From Lachnoclostridium sp. UBA3320 (GTDB taxonomy: Bacteria > Bacillota > Clostridia > Lachnospirales > Lachnospiraceae), in NCBI GenBank assembly GCA_002361175.1, contig DESG01000149.1, forward strand, positions 28,190-72,392: 44,203 nt of DNA. Reading direction: 5' to 3'. Shown piece after piece: positions 32,359-42,207 of the stretch (position 1 is the first letter of the stretch; each line of letters starts with the position of its first letter). The translations under genes and the position numbers were made by a program. The notes below the pieces were generated by a model. The model saw nothing but the letters and a program-made list of their open reading frames with translations. It had not been told where the DNA came from and ran no database searches.

Positions 32359-34518
32359 ATGGATATTGCTGGACAGATTGCAGAAGAGATGTCTATTGCC
32401 ACATGGCAGACAGAAGCAGTAATAAAGCTTATAGACGAAGGAAATACTATTCCTTTTATAGCAAGGTATAGAAAAGAGGCACATGGCTCTTTAAATGATG
32501 AACAGCTGCGCAATTTAAGTGCAAGACTTGTGTATCTTAGGAATCTTGAAGAGAAGAAAGAGCAAGTGCTTGCAAGTATAGAGAAACAGGGAAAGCTTAC
32601 AGATGAACTGAAAGAACAGATTCTTGAAGCTAAGACACAAGTTGTTGTAGATGACCTTTACCGCCCATACAGACCAAAGAGAAGAACAAGGGCAACTATA
32701 GCAAAAGAAAAAGGACTTGAAGGGCTTGCAAATATAATACTAGCGCAAGAAACAACGGAAAGCATTGAAAAAATTGCAGAGGCGTATGTTTCAAAAGAAA
32801 AAGAAGTAAATGATATTTATGAGGCAATAGATGGCGCAAAGGATATAATAGCAGAAACAATATCCGACAATGCAGATTTTAGAAGTTATATAAGAAAAGT
32901 TACTACAGATGAGGGCATGATTATATCTATTGCCAAAGACAGCGAAGCACAGTCTGTATATGAAATGTACTATGATTTCAGTGAGAAGATAAATAAAATT
33001 GCAGGACACAGAGTGCTTGCATTAAATCGTGGGGAAAAGGAAAAATTCCTTGTAGTAAAAATTGAAGCACCTGAAGAAAAAATTTTTACATTTCTTGAGA
33101 AAAATATGGGAGTATCTGGCAGTTTCACAGATGTTTTAAAAGAGGCTATAGATGACAGTTATAAAAGGCTTATAGCACCCTCTATAGAACGTGAGATACG
33201 AGGTGAATTAACTGAAAAGGCTGAAAATGGTGCAATTAAAGTTTTTGGCAGAAACCTTCAGCAGCTTCTTATGCAGCCGCCTATAACAGGCAGAAATGTG
33301 CTTGGCTGGGACCCAGCTTTTCGCACAGGCTGTAAACTTGCGGTAGTTGACAGTACAGGCAAAGTACTTGATACTACAGTTGTATACCCAACTGCACCTC
33401 AAAATAAGGTTGAAGAGACTAAACGAGTTGTTAAAGCACTTATTGACAAGTACGATATATCAATAATATCTGTTGGCAATGGCACAGCATCACGTGAGTC
33501 TGAACAGATAATTGCACAGATGTTAAAAGAGATAAAAAAACCTGTTCAGTATGTGATAGTTAATGAAGCAGGTGCTTCTGTATATTCCGCAGGAAAACTT
33601 GCATCAGAAGAATTTCCTGATTTTGACACTGGACAAAGAAGTGCAGCATCTATTGCACGAAGACTGCAAGACCCACTTGCAGAACTTGTAAAAATCGACC
33701 CAAGGTCTATAGGTGTAGGACAGTATCAGCACGACATGAATCAGAAAAAACTTTCAGAAGCTCTTACAGGTGTAGTTGAAGATTGTGTAAATAGCACAGG
33801 TGTAGACTTAAATACAGCATCAGCTCCACTTTTAGAATATATTTCAGGAATTTCAAAAACTGTTGCTAAGAATATAGTAATCTACCGTGAGGAGAATGGT
33901 AAGTTTACTAACAGAAAGCAACTTTTAAAAGTTGCAAAACTAGGTGCAAAAGCATATGAGCAGTGTGCAGGTTTTATGCGTATACAAGATAGTGACAATC
34001 CATTTGACGCAACAAGTGTACACCCCGAATCATATGAGGCAGCAGAAAAACTCTTGAAAAAAATTGGTATTACTTTTGAAGATTTAAAGAAAATACAATT
34101 AGAATCATCTAAGAAGAATAAAAATACACTTATTAAAAAAGTTAAAAATAAAAAAGCTATGGCAGAAGAACTTGGAATAGGTGAAATAACTTTAGAAGAT
34201 ATACTTAAAGAACTAGAGAAACCTGCAAGAGACCCTCGTGATGAAATGCCGCTTCCAATACTTCGCACAGATGTGCTTGAAATGAAAGACTTAAAAGAGG
34301 GAATGATATTAAAAGGCACAGTGCGTAATGTTATAGATTTTGGAGCGTTTATAGATATAGGCGTCCATCAGGACGGACTTGTACATATATCACAGCTTTC
34401 TAGCAGCAAATATGTAAAACATCCTCTTGACGTAGTAAGCGTTGGTGATATTGTAGATGTAAAAGTGTTAAGCGTAGATATTAAGAAACAGCGAATACAG
34501 CTTACAATGAAATTATAA
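32359..34518 (+). CDS. Tex-family transcription accessory protein (S1 RNA-binding)
   Basis: A 719-residue Tex protein, a cytoplasmic nucleic-acid-binding factor linked to transcription and stress tolerance. Visible parts are the N-terminal helical region (ATWQTEAVIKLIDEGNTIPF, RYRKEAHGSLNDEQLR), the YqgF-like RNase H fold (LGWDPAFRTGCKLAVVDSTG), and helix-hairpin-helix units (PLLEYISGISKTVAKNIVIY, EYISGI and KVAKLGAKAYEQCAGF). The C-terminal S1 domain is MILKGTVRNVIDFGAFIDIG followed by HQDGLVHISQLS. ATG 32359 has GGAGGGTG upstream. Length is normal. Confidence 0.95.
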   Translation: MDIAGQIAEEMSIATWQTEAVIKLIDEGNTIPFIARYRKEAHGSLNDEQLRNLSARLVYLRNLEEKKEQVLASIEKQGKLTDELKEQILEAKTQVVVDDLYRPYRPKRRTRATIAKEKGLEGLANIILAQETTESIEKIAEAYVSKEKEVNDIYEAIDGAKDIIAETISDNADFRSYIRKVTTDEGMIISIAKDSEAQSVYEMYYDFSEKINKIAGHRVLALNRGEKEKFLVVKIEAPEEKIFTFLEKNMGVSGSFTDVLKEAIDDSYKRLIAPSIEREIRGELTEKAENGAIKVFGRNLQQLLMQPPITGRNVLGWDPAFRTGCKLAVVDSTGKVLDTTVVYPTAPQNKVEETKRVVKALIDKYDISIISVGNGTASRESEQIIAQMLKEIKKPVQYVIVNEAGASVYSAGKLASEEFPDFDTGQRSAASIARRLQDPLAELVKIDPRSIGVGQYQHDMNQKKLSEALTGVVEDCVNSTGVDLNTASAPLLEYISGISKTVAKNIVIYREENGKFTNRKQLLKVAKLGAKAYEQCAGFMRIQDSDNPFDATSVHPESYEAAEKLLKKIGITFEDLKKIQLESSKKNKNTLIKKVKNKKAMAEELGIGEITLEDILKELEKPARDPRDEMPLPILRTDVLEMKDLKEGMILKGTVRNVIDFGAFIDIGVHQDGLVHISQLSSSKYVKHPLDVVSVGDIVDVKVLSVDIKKQRIQLTMKL

Positions 34519-34555
34519 TATGATGTTCTTATCTGTGGCATAGGAGTGTTTTAGA

Positions 34556-36481
34556 ATGGGATTTTTAGACAAGTATTTTATTGAAATTAAAAACGGCTCA
34601 AAAGTGACATACAGCGAAAATGATTTAAATAAGCTTGACAGAACGTATGAAACTGAAGTTTTTTCAAAAACTAATAAGAAGTTTATGTCACCCATGCGTA
34701 GGGAAATACAAAAAAGTTTTCATTCACAAGTTAGGGATTATGCCTTTGAGCGTATTTTAGACAAACACTTGTATACATTTAAGTATCTGCTTGTTATTCC
34801 TAACCCATATGGTGTTGCAAAACAGACAGCACTGCTTTTATTTAATTCGTCAAATGTATGCAGGGTGCATTACTGCGTAATAGGTGATACGCCTGAATAT
34901 AATTTTGAGGGTGATTCAATCCCTAGTACAAGACACCGTGTAGCTATTATGGGGCTTTATCATGGCAGAAATAACAAAGTTGATTTACAACTTATAGATG
35001 AAGAAAACAATATTGTAAAGCACAGAGTGATAAACATATATGTGCCAGAGATTGCTGGTAAAGCGTCAAATATGGTATATAGCATGGACAAACAAATGTC
35101 ACATTTTCCATTTATTCTGCTAAATGGTATTTTTTTCAATCCTATTGTAATAGATGGTGAAGGGAAACTTAGATACTCTCTGCAATTAAAGACTGGAAAA
35201 CTTGGAATGATACCACTTCAAAATGGCAGGTTTTTACTTGCTGATAAAACAGCTGGCAGAATGAATGAATATGGAATTATACATCCTTGCCGATACCATG
35301 AGATGGACTATATGGGAAGAGTTTATAAGACATTTTTACTTGAGTATAGTATAGGTCGTGCTATAGCACAAGATAATGACTCACTTTTTCTTGTAACATC
35401 ATCAGATGCTAATCATATATCTGACTGTATAATTGAGCTTGATATGAACAATGGAAAGATTATACAAAAATGTGATATATCATCAGTGCTTGGAAGTAAG
35501 TATCGCACAGTGAAAAACTGGGCAGATATAACAAAACTTGAATACCACAATGGAATGATGTTTATAACTGTTAAAAAGCTTCACTGTATATTAAAACTTA
35601 ATTGGAAAGAGAAAAAACTTGAGTGGGTGATATCGCCGCCATCAATATGGAAAAAAACGCCAGTTGCAAGGTATCTTCTAAAAGGTATCGACATACATGG
35701 TGCTATATGTTCATCACCTGATTATGTATCTGTGCCAGATAATTTTAATAATGAATATGATATTATATTATTTGACACACGCATACGCAGTAGAGTTAAA
35801 ACTGGCTATAAGACATTTAACAATTCAGTGGTAAAAATTGTCCATATCAATGAAGACGAGAAAACTTACAGTCTTAAAAACAGAGTAAAGCTTGAAAAGT
35901 CCCCAAGATATGGAAGTACACTTTATTCTGATGATAAAAAATATTTGCTTGTTATGGAAGGAATATTAAAGAAAAAGAAAAGAAAAAATATTGGCTATAG
36001 TTCATGCATTATTGAAATAGATACAGAAAGTGGAGAAACAGTAAAGAGTACAGAGATTGCAAAAGCATTTATAAGTGCATGGGAGTTTAAGCCGCATATA
36101 GAGGACTATTGTATACCATTAGAAATAAATGACAATGTTATATTTGGTCATCTAAATCCACCTGAAGAATATACAGGTACTCTGCCTCAGACAGCAAATG
36201 AAAAGATTGACAGAGATTACTTTGGCAGACTTAGGATTTGCGATAATCTATTTCTTTTTTCAATGGTACCAGGTATGGTAGACAGAATATATTTTATAGG
36301 CAAGAAAAATAAATATGTACAAGACTATTCTGATATAAAGCCGGCTGGCAGAAAGAGATTTTTTGCCATTATGCTTGAGGGACTTAGACCAGATGAATAT
36401 TTTATATATGTGGAAAGCGAAGGTATAACATACAAACTCAAAAATGAAATAAGAATTGTGAAAAAAGACAAATCTTTGTAA
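34556..36481 (+). CDS. Arylsulfotransferase-like protein (ASST family), cytoplasmic
   Basis: A 641-residue beta-rich protein. The repeated pattern resembles the arylsulfate sulfotransferase propeller: YGIIHPCRYHEMDYMGRVYK, CIIELDMNNGKIIQKCDI, LHCILKLNWKEKKLEWVISP, GIDIHGAICSSPDYV, YDIILFDTRIRSR, and RYGSTLYSDDKKYLLVMEG. An Arylsulfotran_N-like region covers about residues 60-200. It has no signal peptide, unlike periplasmic E. coli ASST, so it acts in the cytoplasm. It directly precedes cysD, cysNC and cysQ (26 nt to cysD), which points to sulfation using locally made PAPS. By eye some ASST catalytic histidines seem replaced. AGGAG precedes the ATG. Family call is moderate; the substrate is unknown. 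Confidence 0.65.
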   Translation: MGFLDKYFIEIKNGSKVTYSENDLNKLDRTYETEVFSKTNKKFMSPMRREIQKSFHSQVRDYAFERILDKHLYTFKYLLVIPNPYGVAKQTALLLFNSSNVCRVHYCVIGDTPEYNFEGDSIPSTRHRVAIMGLYHGRNNKVDLQLIDEENNIVKHRVINIYVPEIAGKASNMVYSMDKQMSHFPFILLNGIFFNPIVIDGEGKLRYSLQLKTGKLGMIPLQNGRFLLADKTAGRMNEYGIIHPCRYHEMDYMGRVYKTFLLEYSIGRAIAQDNDSLFLVTSSDANHISDCIIELDMNNGKIIQKCDISSVLGSKYRTVKNWADITKLEYHNGMMFITVKKLHCILKLNWKEKKLEWVISPPSIWKKTPVARYLLKGIDIHGAICSSPDYVSVPDNFNNEYDIILFDTRIRSRVKTGYKTFNNSVVKIVHINEDEKTYSLKNRVKLEKSPRYGSTLYSDDKKYLLVMEGILKKKKRKNIGYSSCIIEIDTESGETVKSTEIAKAFISAWEFKPHIEDYCIPLEINDNVIFGHLNPPEEYTGTLPQTANEKIDRDYFGRLRICDNLFLFSMVPGMVDRIYFIGKKNKYVQDYSDIKPAGRKRFFAIMLEGLRPDEYFIYVESEGITYKLKNEIRIVKKDKSL

Positions 36482-36506
36482 ATATTAGATATAAATGGAG
36501 GAAACT

Positions 36507-37406
36507 ATGAGTAAATTATCACATTTAGATGAGCTGGAAGCAGAAGCAATTTACATTATGCGTGAAGTTGCAGCAGAGTCTGAAAAACCTGTTATGCTGT
36601 ATTCTATAGGAAAAGACAGCTCTGTTATGCTTCATATTGCTTTGAAAGCATTTTACCCTGACAAGCCGCCATTTCCATTTCTTCATGTAGACACTACATG
36701 GAAATTTAAGGAAATGATAGAGTTTCGTGACAATATGGCTAAAAAATATGGGCTTGAAATGCTTGTATACACTAATGAAGAGGGAAGAGCACAAGGTATA
36801 AACCCATTTGACCATGGCTCTGCTTACACGGATATTATGAAGACACAGGCACTTAAACAGGCACTTGACAAGTATCAGTTTACCGCAGCTTTTGGCGGCG
36901 GAAGACGTGACGAAGAAAAGTCTAGGGCAAAGGAGAGAATTTTCTCATTTAGAAATTCCGCACATGCATGGGACCCTAAGAATCAAAGACCCGAGATGTG
37001 GAAGCTTTTTAATACAAAGATATTTAAAGGGGAAGAAGTAAGGGTATTTCCTCTTTCTAATTGGACTGAAAAGGATATATGGCAGTATATAAGAAGAGAA
37101 AACATCGAAATACCATCGCTTTACTTTGCCAAAGAACGTCCTGTTGTATACCGTGACGGCAATATAATTATGGTAGATGATGAGCGTATGAGGCTTGAAC
37201 CTGGCGAAAAACCAGTGATGAAAAAAGTGCGTTTCCGCACGCTTGGATGCTATCCTCTTACAGGTGGGATAGAATCAGATGCAGATACACTTGATGCCAT
37301 TATTGAAGAGACATTAAGCGCAGTTTCTTCCGAGAGGACAAGCAGAGTAATTGACAACGAGGCAGCAGGAAGCATGGAAAGAAGAAAGAGAGAGGGGTAT
37401 TTCTAA
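36507..37406 (+). CDS. cysD: Sulfate adenylyltransferase subunit 2
   Basis: CysD makes adenosine 5'-phosphosulfate (APS) from ATP and sulfate, driven by GTP hydrolysis in CysN. The 299 residues have the PP-loop YSIGKDSSVMLHIALKAF (residues 32-49), FPFLHVDTTWKFKEMIEFRD, FGGGRRDEEKSRAKERIFSF and RTLGCYPLTGGIESDADTLD. ATG 36507 has GGAGG at the proper distance; the open frame from 36495 only adds the ribosome site. The stop is followed after 1 nt by the cysNC start, so the two subunits are made together. Confidence 0.97.
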   Translation: MSKLSHLDELEAEAIYIMREVAAESEKPVMLYSIGKDSSVMLHIALKAFYPDKPPFPFLHVDTTWKFKEMIEFRDNMAKKYGLEMLVYTNEEGRAQGINPFDHGSAYTDIMKTQALKQALDKYQFTAAFGGGRRDEEKSRAKERIFSFRNSAHAWDPKNQRPEMWKLFNTKIFKGEEVRVFPLSNWTEKDIWQYIRRENIEIPSLYFAKERPVVYRDGNIIMVDDERMRLEPGEKPVMKKVRFRTLGCYPLTGGIESDADTLDAIIEETLSAVSSERTSRVIDNEAAGSMERRKREGYF

Positions 37407-37407
37407 T

Positions 37408-39234
37408 ATGCAAAGTTTACTAAAATTTATTACATGTGGCAGTGTAGATGATGGAAAGTCAACCCTTATAGGTCATATGCTCTACGATGCCAAACTGCTT
37501 TTTGCAGACCAAGAAAAGGCACTTGAACTTGACAGCAAAGTTGGAAGTACAGGTGGAGCAGTTGACTACTCCCTTCTTCTTGATGGACTTATGGCTGAAA
37601 GGGAACAAGGTATTACTATTGACGTGGCATATCGTTACTTTACTACAGATAATAGAAGTTTTATAGTTGCTGATACACCAGGGCATGAAGAATACACAAG
37701 AAATATGGCAGTTGGTGCTTCATTTGCTGACCTTGCTGTTATTCTTGTAGATGCGTCTAAAGGTGTGTTAGTACAGACAAAACGTCATACACGTATATGC
37801 TCGCTTATGGGTATCAAACACGTTGTATATGCAATAAATAAGATGGATTTAATTGACTATGACCAGAATAAATTTAAGGAAATTGTCAGAAATATTAAAA
37901 AGATGACAGCAGAATATGAATTTGAATCGCTCTTTACAATTCCTGTATCTGCTACAGTAGGTGACAATATTACTGAACCATCAGCCAGAATGCCTTGGTT
38001 TAAAGGTGGTACACTTCTTAATTACCTTGAAAATATAGATATAACTGATAAAGCCGATGAGAAGGGATTTGTAATGCCTGTACAGAGAGTATGCCGTCCT
38101 GACCACACATTTAGAGGTTTTGAAGGGCAGATAGAAGTTGGTTCTATATCTAAAGGTGATGAAGTGGTATCACTGCCTAGCGGTGAAAGTGCCAATGTTA
38201 AATCTATACTTGTCACAAATAAAGAAATGGATACAGCATTTAAAGGACAGGCTGTTACTATACAGCTTGACAGAGAGGTAGATGTATCACGTGGGTGTAT
38301 GCTCTGTAAAGACATAGACTTAAGCGTAGGCAAAATGTTTACTGCAAAGCTGCTATGGATGGATGATACAAAACTTGTAGCAGGCAAAAACTACTTTTTA
38401 AAGATTGCTACAAAGATGGTTCCTGCTGTTGTTATGAATATCAAATATAAAATTGATGTCAACGAAGGCAATCAAGTACAGACTGACAGGCTTTATAAAA
38501 ATGAAATAGCAGTCTGTGATATCTCATGCTCAGACAAAATTGTATTTGATGAATTTAAGCATCACAAAGAACTTGGTGGATTTATACTTATTGACCGTAT
38601 AAGCAATATGACATCTGCCTGTGGTGTAGTTGAACATCCACTGCGCCGTGATGACAACCTCACATGGCACAACATGGATATTACACGTGAACTTAGGGCA
38701 AGTCAGAAAGGACAGTCACCAAAGACTATTTGGCTTACAGGGCTTTCAGGTGCGGGAAAGTCAACAATAGTTAATGAGCTTGAAAAGAAACTTTTTGAAA
38801 TAGGTAAACATACAATGGTTCTTGACGGAGACAATGTGCGTATGGGTCTTAATAAAAATTTAGGCTTTAAAGAGCAAGACCGCATAGAAAATATAAGACG
38901 TATTGCAGAAGTGTCAAAGCTTATGAATGATGCTGGAATAATTGTCCTCACCTCATTTATTTCACCATTTCGCTTAGACAGGCGCAATGCAAAGGATATT
39001 ATTGGACATGACAGCTTTATAGAAGTGTATATAAGCACACCTATTGAAGAATGTGAGAAACGTGATGTCAAAGGACTGTATAAAAAAGCAAGGCAAGGTG
39101 ATATACCTAACTTCTCAGGTATATCAAGCCCATATGAACCACCTGAAAATCCTGATATTGAGATAGATACAACGGGAAAAAGCTTAGAAGATTCAGTTAA
39201 TTATATTATGGAAGCATTAGAAAAATATATGTAA
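37408..39234 (+). CDS. cysNC: Sulfate adenylyltransferase subunit 1 fused to APS kinase
   Basis: A bifunctional 608-residue protein. The CysN part (1 to about 430) is an EF-Tu-like GTPase with P-loop GSVDDGKST (11-19), DTPGHEEYTRNMAVGASFAD and NKMD (AINKMDLIDYD). The CysC part (from about 435) has P-loop GLSGAGKST (445-453), LDGDNVRMGLNKNLGF, and FISPFRLDRRNAK, and makes PAPS from APS. ATG 37408 is read after AGAGGGG; frames further upstream overlap cysD. Such fusions are common in bacteria that make PAPS for sulfation or assimilation. Confidence 0.96.
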   Translation: MQSLLKFITCGSVDDGKSTLIGHMLYDAKLLFADQEKALELDSKVGSTGGAVDYSLLLDGLMAEREQGITIDVAYRYFTTDNRSFIVADTPGHEEYTRNMAVGASFADLAVILVDASKGVLVQTKRHTRICSLMGIKHVVYAINKMDLIDYDQNKFKEIVRNIKKMTAEYEFESLFTIPVSATVGDNITEPSARMPWFKGGTLLNYLENIDITDKADEKGFVMPVQRVCRPDHTFRGFEGQIEVGSISKGDEVVSLPSGESANVKSILVTNKEMDTAFKGQAVTIQLDREVDVSRGCMLCKDIDLSVGKMFTAKLLWMDDTKLVAGKNYFLKIATKMVPAVVMNIKYKIDVNEGNQVQTDRLYKNEIAVCDISCSDKIVFDEFKHHKELGGFILIDRISNMTSACGVVEHPLRRDDNLTWHNMDITRELRASQKGQSPKTIWLTGLSGAGKSTIVNELEKKLFEIGKHTMVLDGDNVRMGLNKNLGFKEQDRIENIRRIAEVSKLMNDAGIIVLTSFISPFRLDRRNAKDIIGHDSFIEVYISTPIEECEKRDVKGLYKKARQGDIPNFSGISSPYEPPENPDIEIDTTGKSLEDSVNYIMEALEKYM

Positions 39235-39264
39235 TAATATCAGGGTTAAAAGAGGGAGATTAGT

Positions 39265-40056
39265 ATGAATTTAGAGAAAGAACTTGAAATATCTATAAAG
39301 ACAGCTATAGAAGCTGGTCATGCAATTATAGATATATACAATAATGTACAAGATATGCAGGTAACATATAAAGACGGAGATATGCCGCTTACAGCTGCTG
39401 ATAAAGCATCTAATAAGATAATTGTAGAGACGCTTAAAAAAGAATTTCCCAAATATGCTATTTTATCGGAAGAAGAAAAAGATGACAAGAGCCGTCTTGA
39501 CAATGACTACTGTTTTGTAGTTGACCCCCTTGACGGCACTAAAGAATTTATAAAGAGAAATGGACAGTTTACTGTAAATATAGCACTTGCATACAAACAC
39601 GAGTCAGTTATGGGTGTAATATATGTTCCTGTAACAGGTGAAATTTATTATGCAGTTAAAGGAAAGGGTGCATTTTTTGACAATGGAAACGGCACGGCAG
39701 AGAGAATAGAAGTTTCAAAATGCACAGACTTAGACAAACTGCGCCTTGTAATGAGCAGTTCACATGGCTGTGAACAGATGGACAAACTTATAGAGAAATA
39801 TCAGTTTGATAACTTTGTAAAGATGGGCAGTTCACTAAAGGGATGTGTTGTGGCAAAAGGTGATGCAGAAGTATACTACAGATTTAATCCTACCATGGAA
39901 TGGGATACGGCGGCAATGCAGTGTATTGCAGAAGAAGCAGGAGCAATATTTATGCAGATGGACGATACACCTATGCGTTATAACCGCAAAGACAGCCTTA
40001 ATTCCAAAGGTTTTTATATTATAAATAATGCAGCTAACAAGCTGGTATTAGATTGA
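39265..40056 (+). CDS. cysQ: 3'(2'),5'-bisphosphate nucleotidase
   Basis: CysQ hydrolyses PAP, the product of PAPS-using sulfotransferases, to AMP and so relieves inhibition. The 263 residues belong to the lithium-sensitive inositol-monophosphatase family: LSEEEKDDKSRLDNDYC and VDPLDGTKEFIKRNGQF (metal ligands Glu, Asp, Asp) and MEWDTAAMQCIAEEAGA. GGGAGATTAGT precedes the ATG. It ends the operon asst-cysD-cysNC-cysQ, which together covers synthesis of PAPS, a candidate transferase and removal of PAP. Confidence 0.95.
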   Translation: MNLEKELEISIKTAIEAGHAIIDIYNNVQDMQVTYKDGDMPLTAADKASNKIIVETLKKEFPKYAILSEEEKDDKSRLDNDYCFVVDPLDGTKEFIKRNGQFTVNIALAYKHESVMGVIYVPVTGEIYYAVKGKGAFFDNGNGTAERIEVSKCTDLDKLRLVMSSSHGCEQMDKLIEKYQFDNFVKMGSSLKGCVVAKGDAEVYYRFNPTMEWDTAAMQCIAEEAGAIFMQMDDTPMRYNRKDSLNSKGFYIINNAANKLVLD

Positions 40057-40080
40057 TAGAGAAAGGTCTGTTTTCTGTAA

Positions 40081-41460
40081 ATGAATATTTTAGATAAAAT
40101 TAACAGGCGGTTATCCACAACACAGGTAATTGCTTTAGGCTTTATACTAGCAATTTTTACTGGCGCAATTATACTGTCACTTCCTATATCAGCGGCTGAT
40201 AGAACATTTACGCCATTTATAGACAGCCTTTTTACATCAACTACTTCTGTATGTGTAACAGGACTTGTTGTTGTCACAACTGCCACACATTGGAGTTTAT
40301 TCGGCAAAATTGTAATTATTATACTTATACAGCTTGGCGGTCTTGGCATTATTTCATTTACAACAGGTGTTATGATGATTATTGGAAGAAAGATAACACT
40401 TAGAGACAGGCTGCTCCTTGAAGATGCATTAAATCTTGATACACTTAAAGGACTGGTAAAGTTTTTGCGCAGAGTTTTTAAAGGAACTTTTATTGCTGAA
40501 AGCATGGGTGCTATAGGTTATAGTTTTGTCTTTATACCAGAGTATGGATTTATTAAGGGTGTATGGTACTCCATTTTTCATTCAATATCTGCATTTTGTA
40601 ATGCAGGTATTGATATACTTGGAGAAAACAGCCTTGTTCCATATGTTATAAATCCTTGGATAAACATTGTTACCATGAGCCTTATAGTAGCAGGAAGTAT
40701 AGGTTTTATTGTATGGTGGGATATAACCGCCAATGTAAAAAAGCTTATAAGTCATGAATACACGCTTAAAATGGCATTAAGAAGACTGCATCTACATTCT
40801 AAAATATCTATAATAACAACATTGTGTCTTATATTTGGAGGAGCAGTTTCTATCTTTATACTAGAATACAATAATACTGCTACAATAGGCAATATGAGCG
40901 TTACTAGCAAGATGATGGCAAGCCTTTTTCAGTCAGTAGTATTAAGGACAGCTGGTTTTATGACATTTTCACAGGCAGGTCTTAGAAGCACAACCGTTCT
41001 TGTATGTCTTTCTTTAATGTTTATAGGCGGTTCGTCTATAGGCACAGCAGGAGGAATAAAGACTACAACATTTGCACTGCTCGTTCTAAGTACACGCTCT
41101 ACAATTAAAGGACAGTCACATATCGTTGTATTTAATAAAACAATTCCTCATAAAACAGTACAAAAGGCACTTGCTGTTACATTTGTAAGCTTTCTGGTTC
41201 TTATATTAGCTACATTTACACTTCATATGGTAGAAGGAGGTTCACTGCTTAATGCCGCATTTGAAACGACAAGTGCTATAGCTACAGTAGGACTGTCAAG
41301 AGACTTTACAGCCTCACTTCACTTTATAGGTAAATTAATTATTATAATCTGTATGTACTTAGGAAGAATAGGTCCTATATCTATGGCAATTTTCTTTAAC
41401 AGGCAGCAGGGAAATCGTGTGTACGTTTCATATCCACATGAAGATATTACGGTTGGTTAG
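40081..41460 (+). CDS. ktrB: Potassium uptake protein KtrB (TrkH family)
   Basis: A 459-residue K+ channel-like transporter with four M1-P-M2 repeats. Selectivity loops are visible as TSTTSVCVTGLVVV, ISAFCNAGIDILG, VVLRTAGFMTFS and ETTSAIATVGLSRD, each with the critical glycine. About eight to ten membrane helices are predicted (for example IALGFILAIFTGAIILSLPI at residues 17-36). It works with the ring-forming KtrA encoded 20 nt downstream. The ribosome site is weak (GAAAGG far upstream). No cyclic-di-AMP riboswitch is present; the gap to cysQ is only 24 nt. Confidence 0.93.
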   Translation: MNILDKINRRLSTTQVIALGFILAIFTGAIILSLPISAADRTFTPFIDSLFTSTTSVCVTGLVVVTTATHWSLFGKIVIIILIQLGGLGIISFTTGVMMIIGRKITLRDRLLLEDALNLDTLKGLVKFLRRVFKGTFIAESMGAIGYSFVFIPEYGFIKGVWYSIFHSISAFCNAGIDILGENSLVPYVINPWINIVTMSLIVAGSIGFIVWWDITANVKKLISHEYTLKMALRRLHLHSKISIITTLCLIFGGAVSIFILEYNNTATIGNMSVTSKMMASLFQSVVLRTAGFMTFSQAGLRSTTVLVCLSLMFIGGSSIGTAGGIKTTTFALLVLSTRSTIKGQSHIVVFNKTIPHKTVQKALAVTFVSFLVLILATFTLHMVEGGSLLNAAFETTSAIATVGLSRDFTASLHFIGKLIIIICMYLGRIGPISMAIFFNRQQGNRVYVSYPHEDITVG

Positions 41461-41480
41461 AACAAAAATAAAGGAGAGAT

Positions 41481-42128
41481 ATGGATAAATCATTTGCAGT
41501 TTTTGGACTTGGAAAATTTGGAAGCAGTGTAGTGACAGAACTTGCCAATACAGGAGCTGATGTGCTTGCTATTGATATAGATAAAGAGAGAGTACACGCA
41601 CTGGCTGATATTGCAACATGTGCTGTTGCAGTTGATATATGTGATACAGAAGCCATGGAATCACTCGGAATTTCAAATATGGATGCAGTTGTTGTCGCAA
41701 TTACAGAAAGTCTTGATATAAGTATACTTGCTACTATATTTGCTAAAGAGGCAGGTGTTCCCTATATAATTGCAAAATCACGAGATGCAACACATACAAA
41801 GATATTACAAAAAATTGGTGCAGACAAGATTGTGCAACCCGAACTAGAGGCTGGTGTAAGAATTGCCAGACATCTTGCAACAGGCAATATTCTCGATTTT
41901 GTGGAACTATCTGACACAATTGAAATGATAGAGATAAATATAAGAAATGAATGGATAGGACACACCTTAAGAGAATTAAATCTTCGTGAAAGAGAACATA
42001 TAAATGTCATCGCACTACGCAAAAATGAAGAACTTATTATAACTCCTCCTCCAGATAATGCGTTGGAAGAGGGACTGTCAATGCTTGTAATAGTTGAGAA
42101 AAAATACTTGCACAAGCTTGTGCAATAA
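41481..42128 (+). CDS. ktrA: Potassium uptake regulator KtrA (RCK domain)
   Basis: A 215-residue cytoplasmic gating subunit of the Ktr system. The N-terminal RCK domain has the Rossmann motif AVFGLGKFGSSVVTEL (glycines 9, 11, 14) and the acidic strand-2 end AIDIDKERVHALAD for ATP/ADP binding. The C-terminal TrkA_C domain (about 135-215, EMIEINIRNEWIGHTLRELN) is the usual cyclic-di-AMP site in Firmicutes KtrA. AAAGGAGAGAT precedes the ATG. Single-RCK length indicates KtrA rather than the double-unit TrkA. Confidence 0.94.
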   Translation: MDKSFAVFGLGKFGSSVVTELANTGADVLAIDIDKERVHALADIATCAVAVDICDTEAMESLGISNMDAVVVAITESLDISILATIFAKEAGVPYIIAKSRDATHTKILQKIGADKIVQPELEAGVRIARHLATGNILDFVELSDTIEMIEINIRNEWIGHTLRELNLREREHINVIALRKNEELIITPPPDNALEEGLSMLVIVEKKYLHKLVQ

Positions 42129-42135
42129 ATCAATA

Positions 42136-42162
42136 AAAAGCCCACTGCCTTTAGGCGGTGGG
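42136..42162 (-). terminator. Terminator serving the DUF1292 gene (and ktrA)
   Basis: Arms CCCACTGCC (42141-42149) and GGCGGTGGG (42154-42162) with a TTTA loop and one mismatch. On the minus strand the stem is followed by CTTTTTATTG, the better T-run; on the plus strand the tail is A-rich. Confidence 0.75.
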
Positions 42163-42207
42163 AAAAATTGCATGAATCATAGTCATTTGTTGTACTGCGA
42201 TTTTTTG

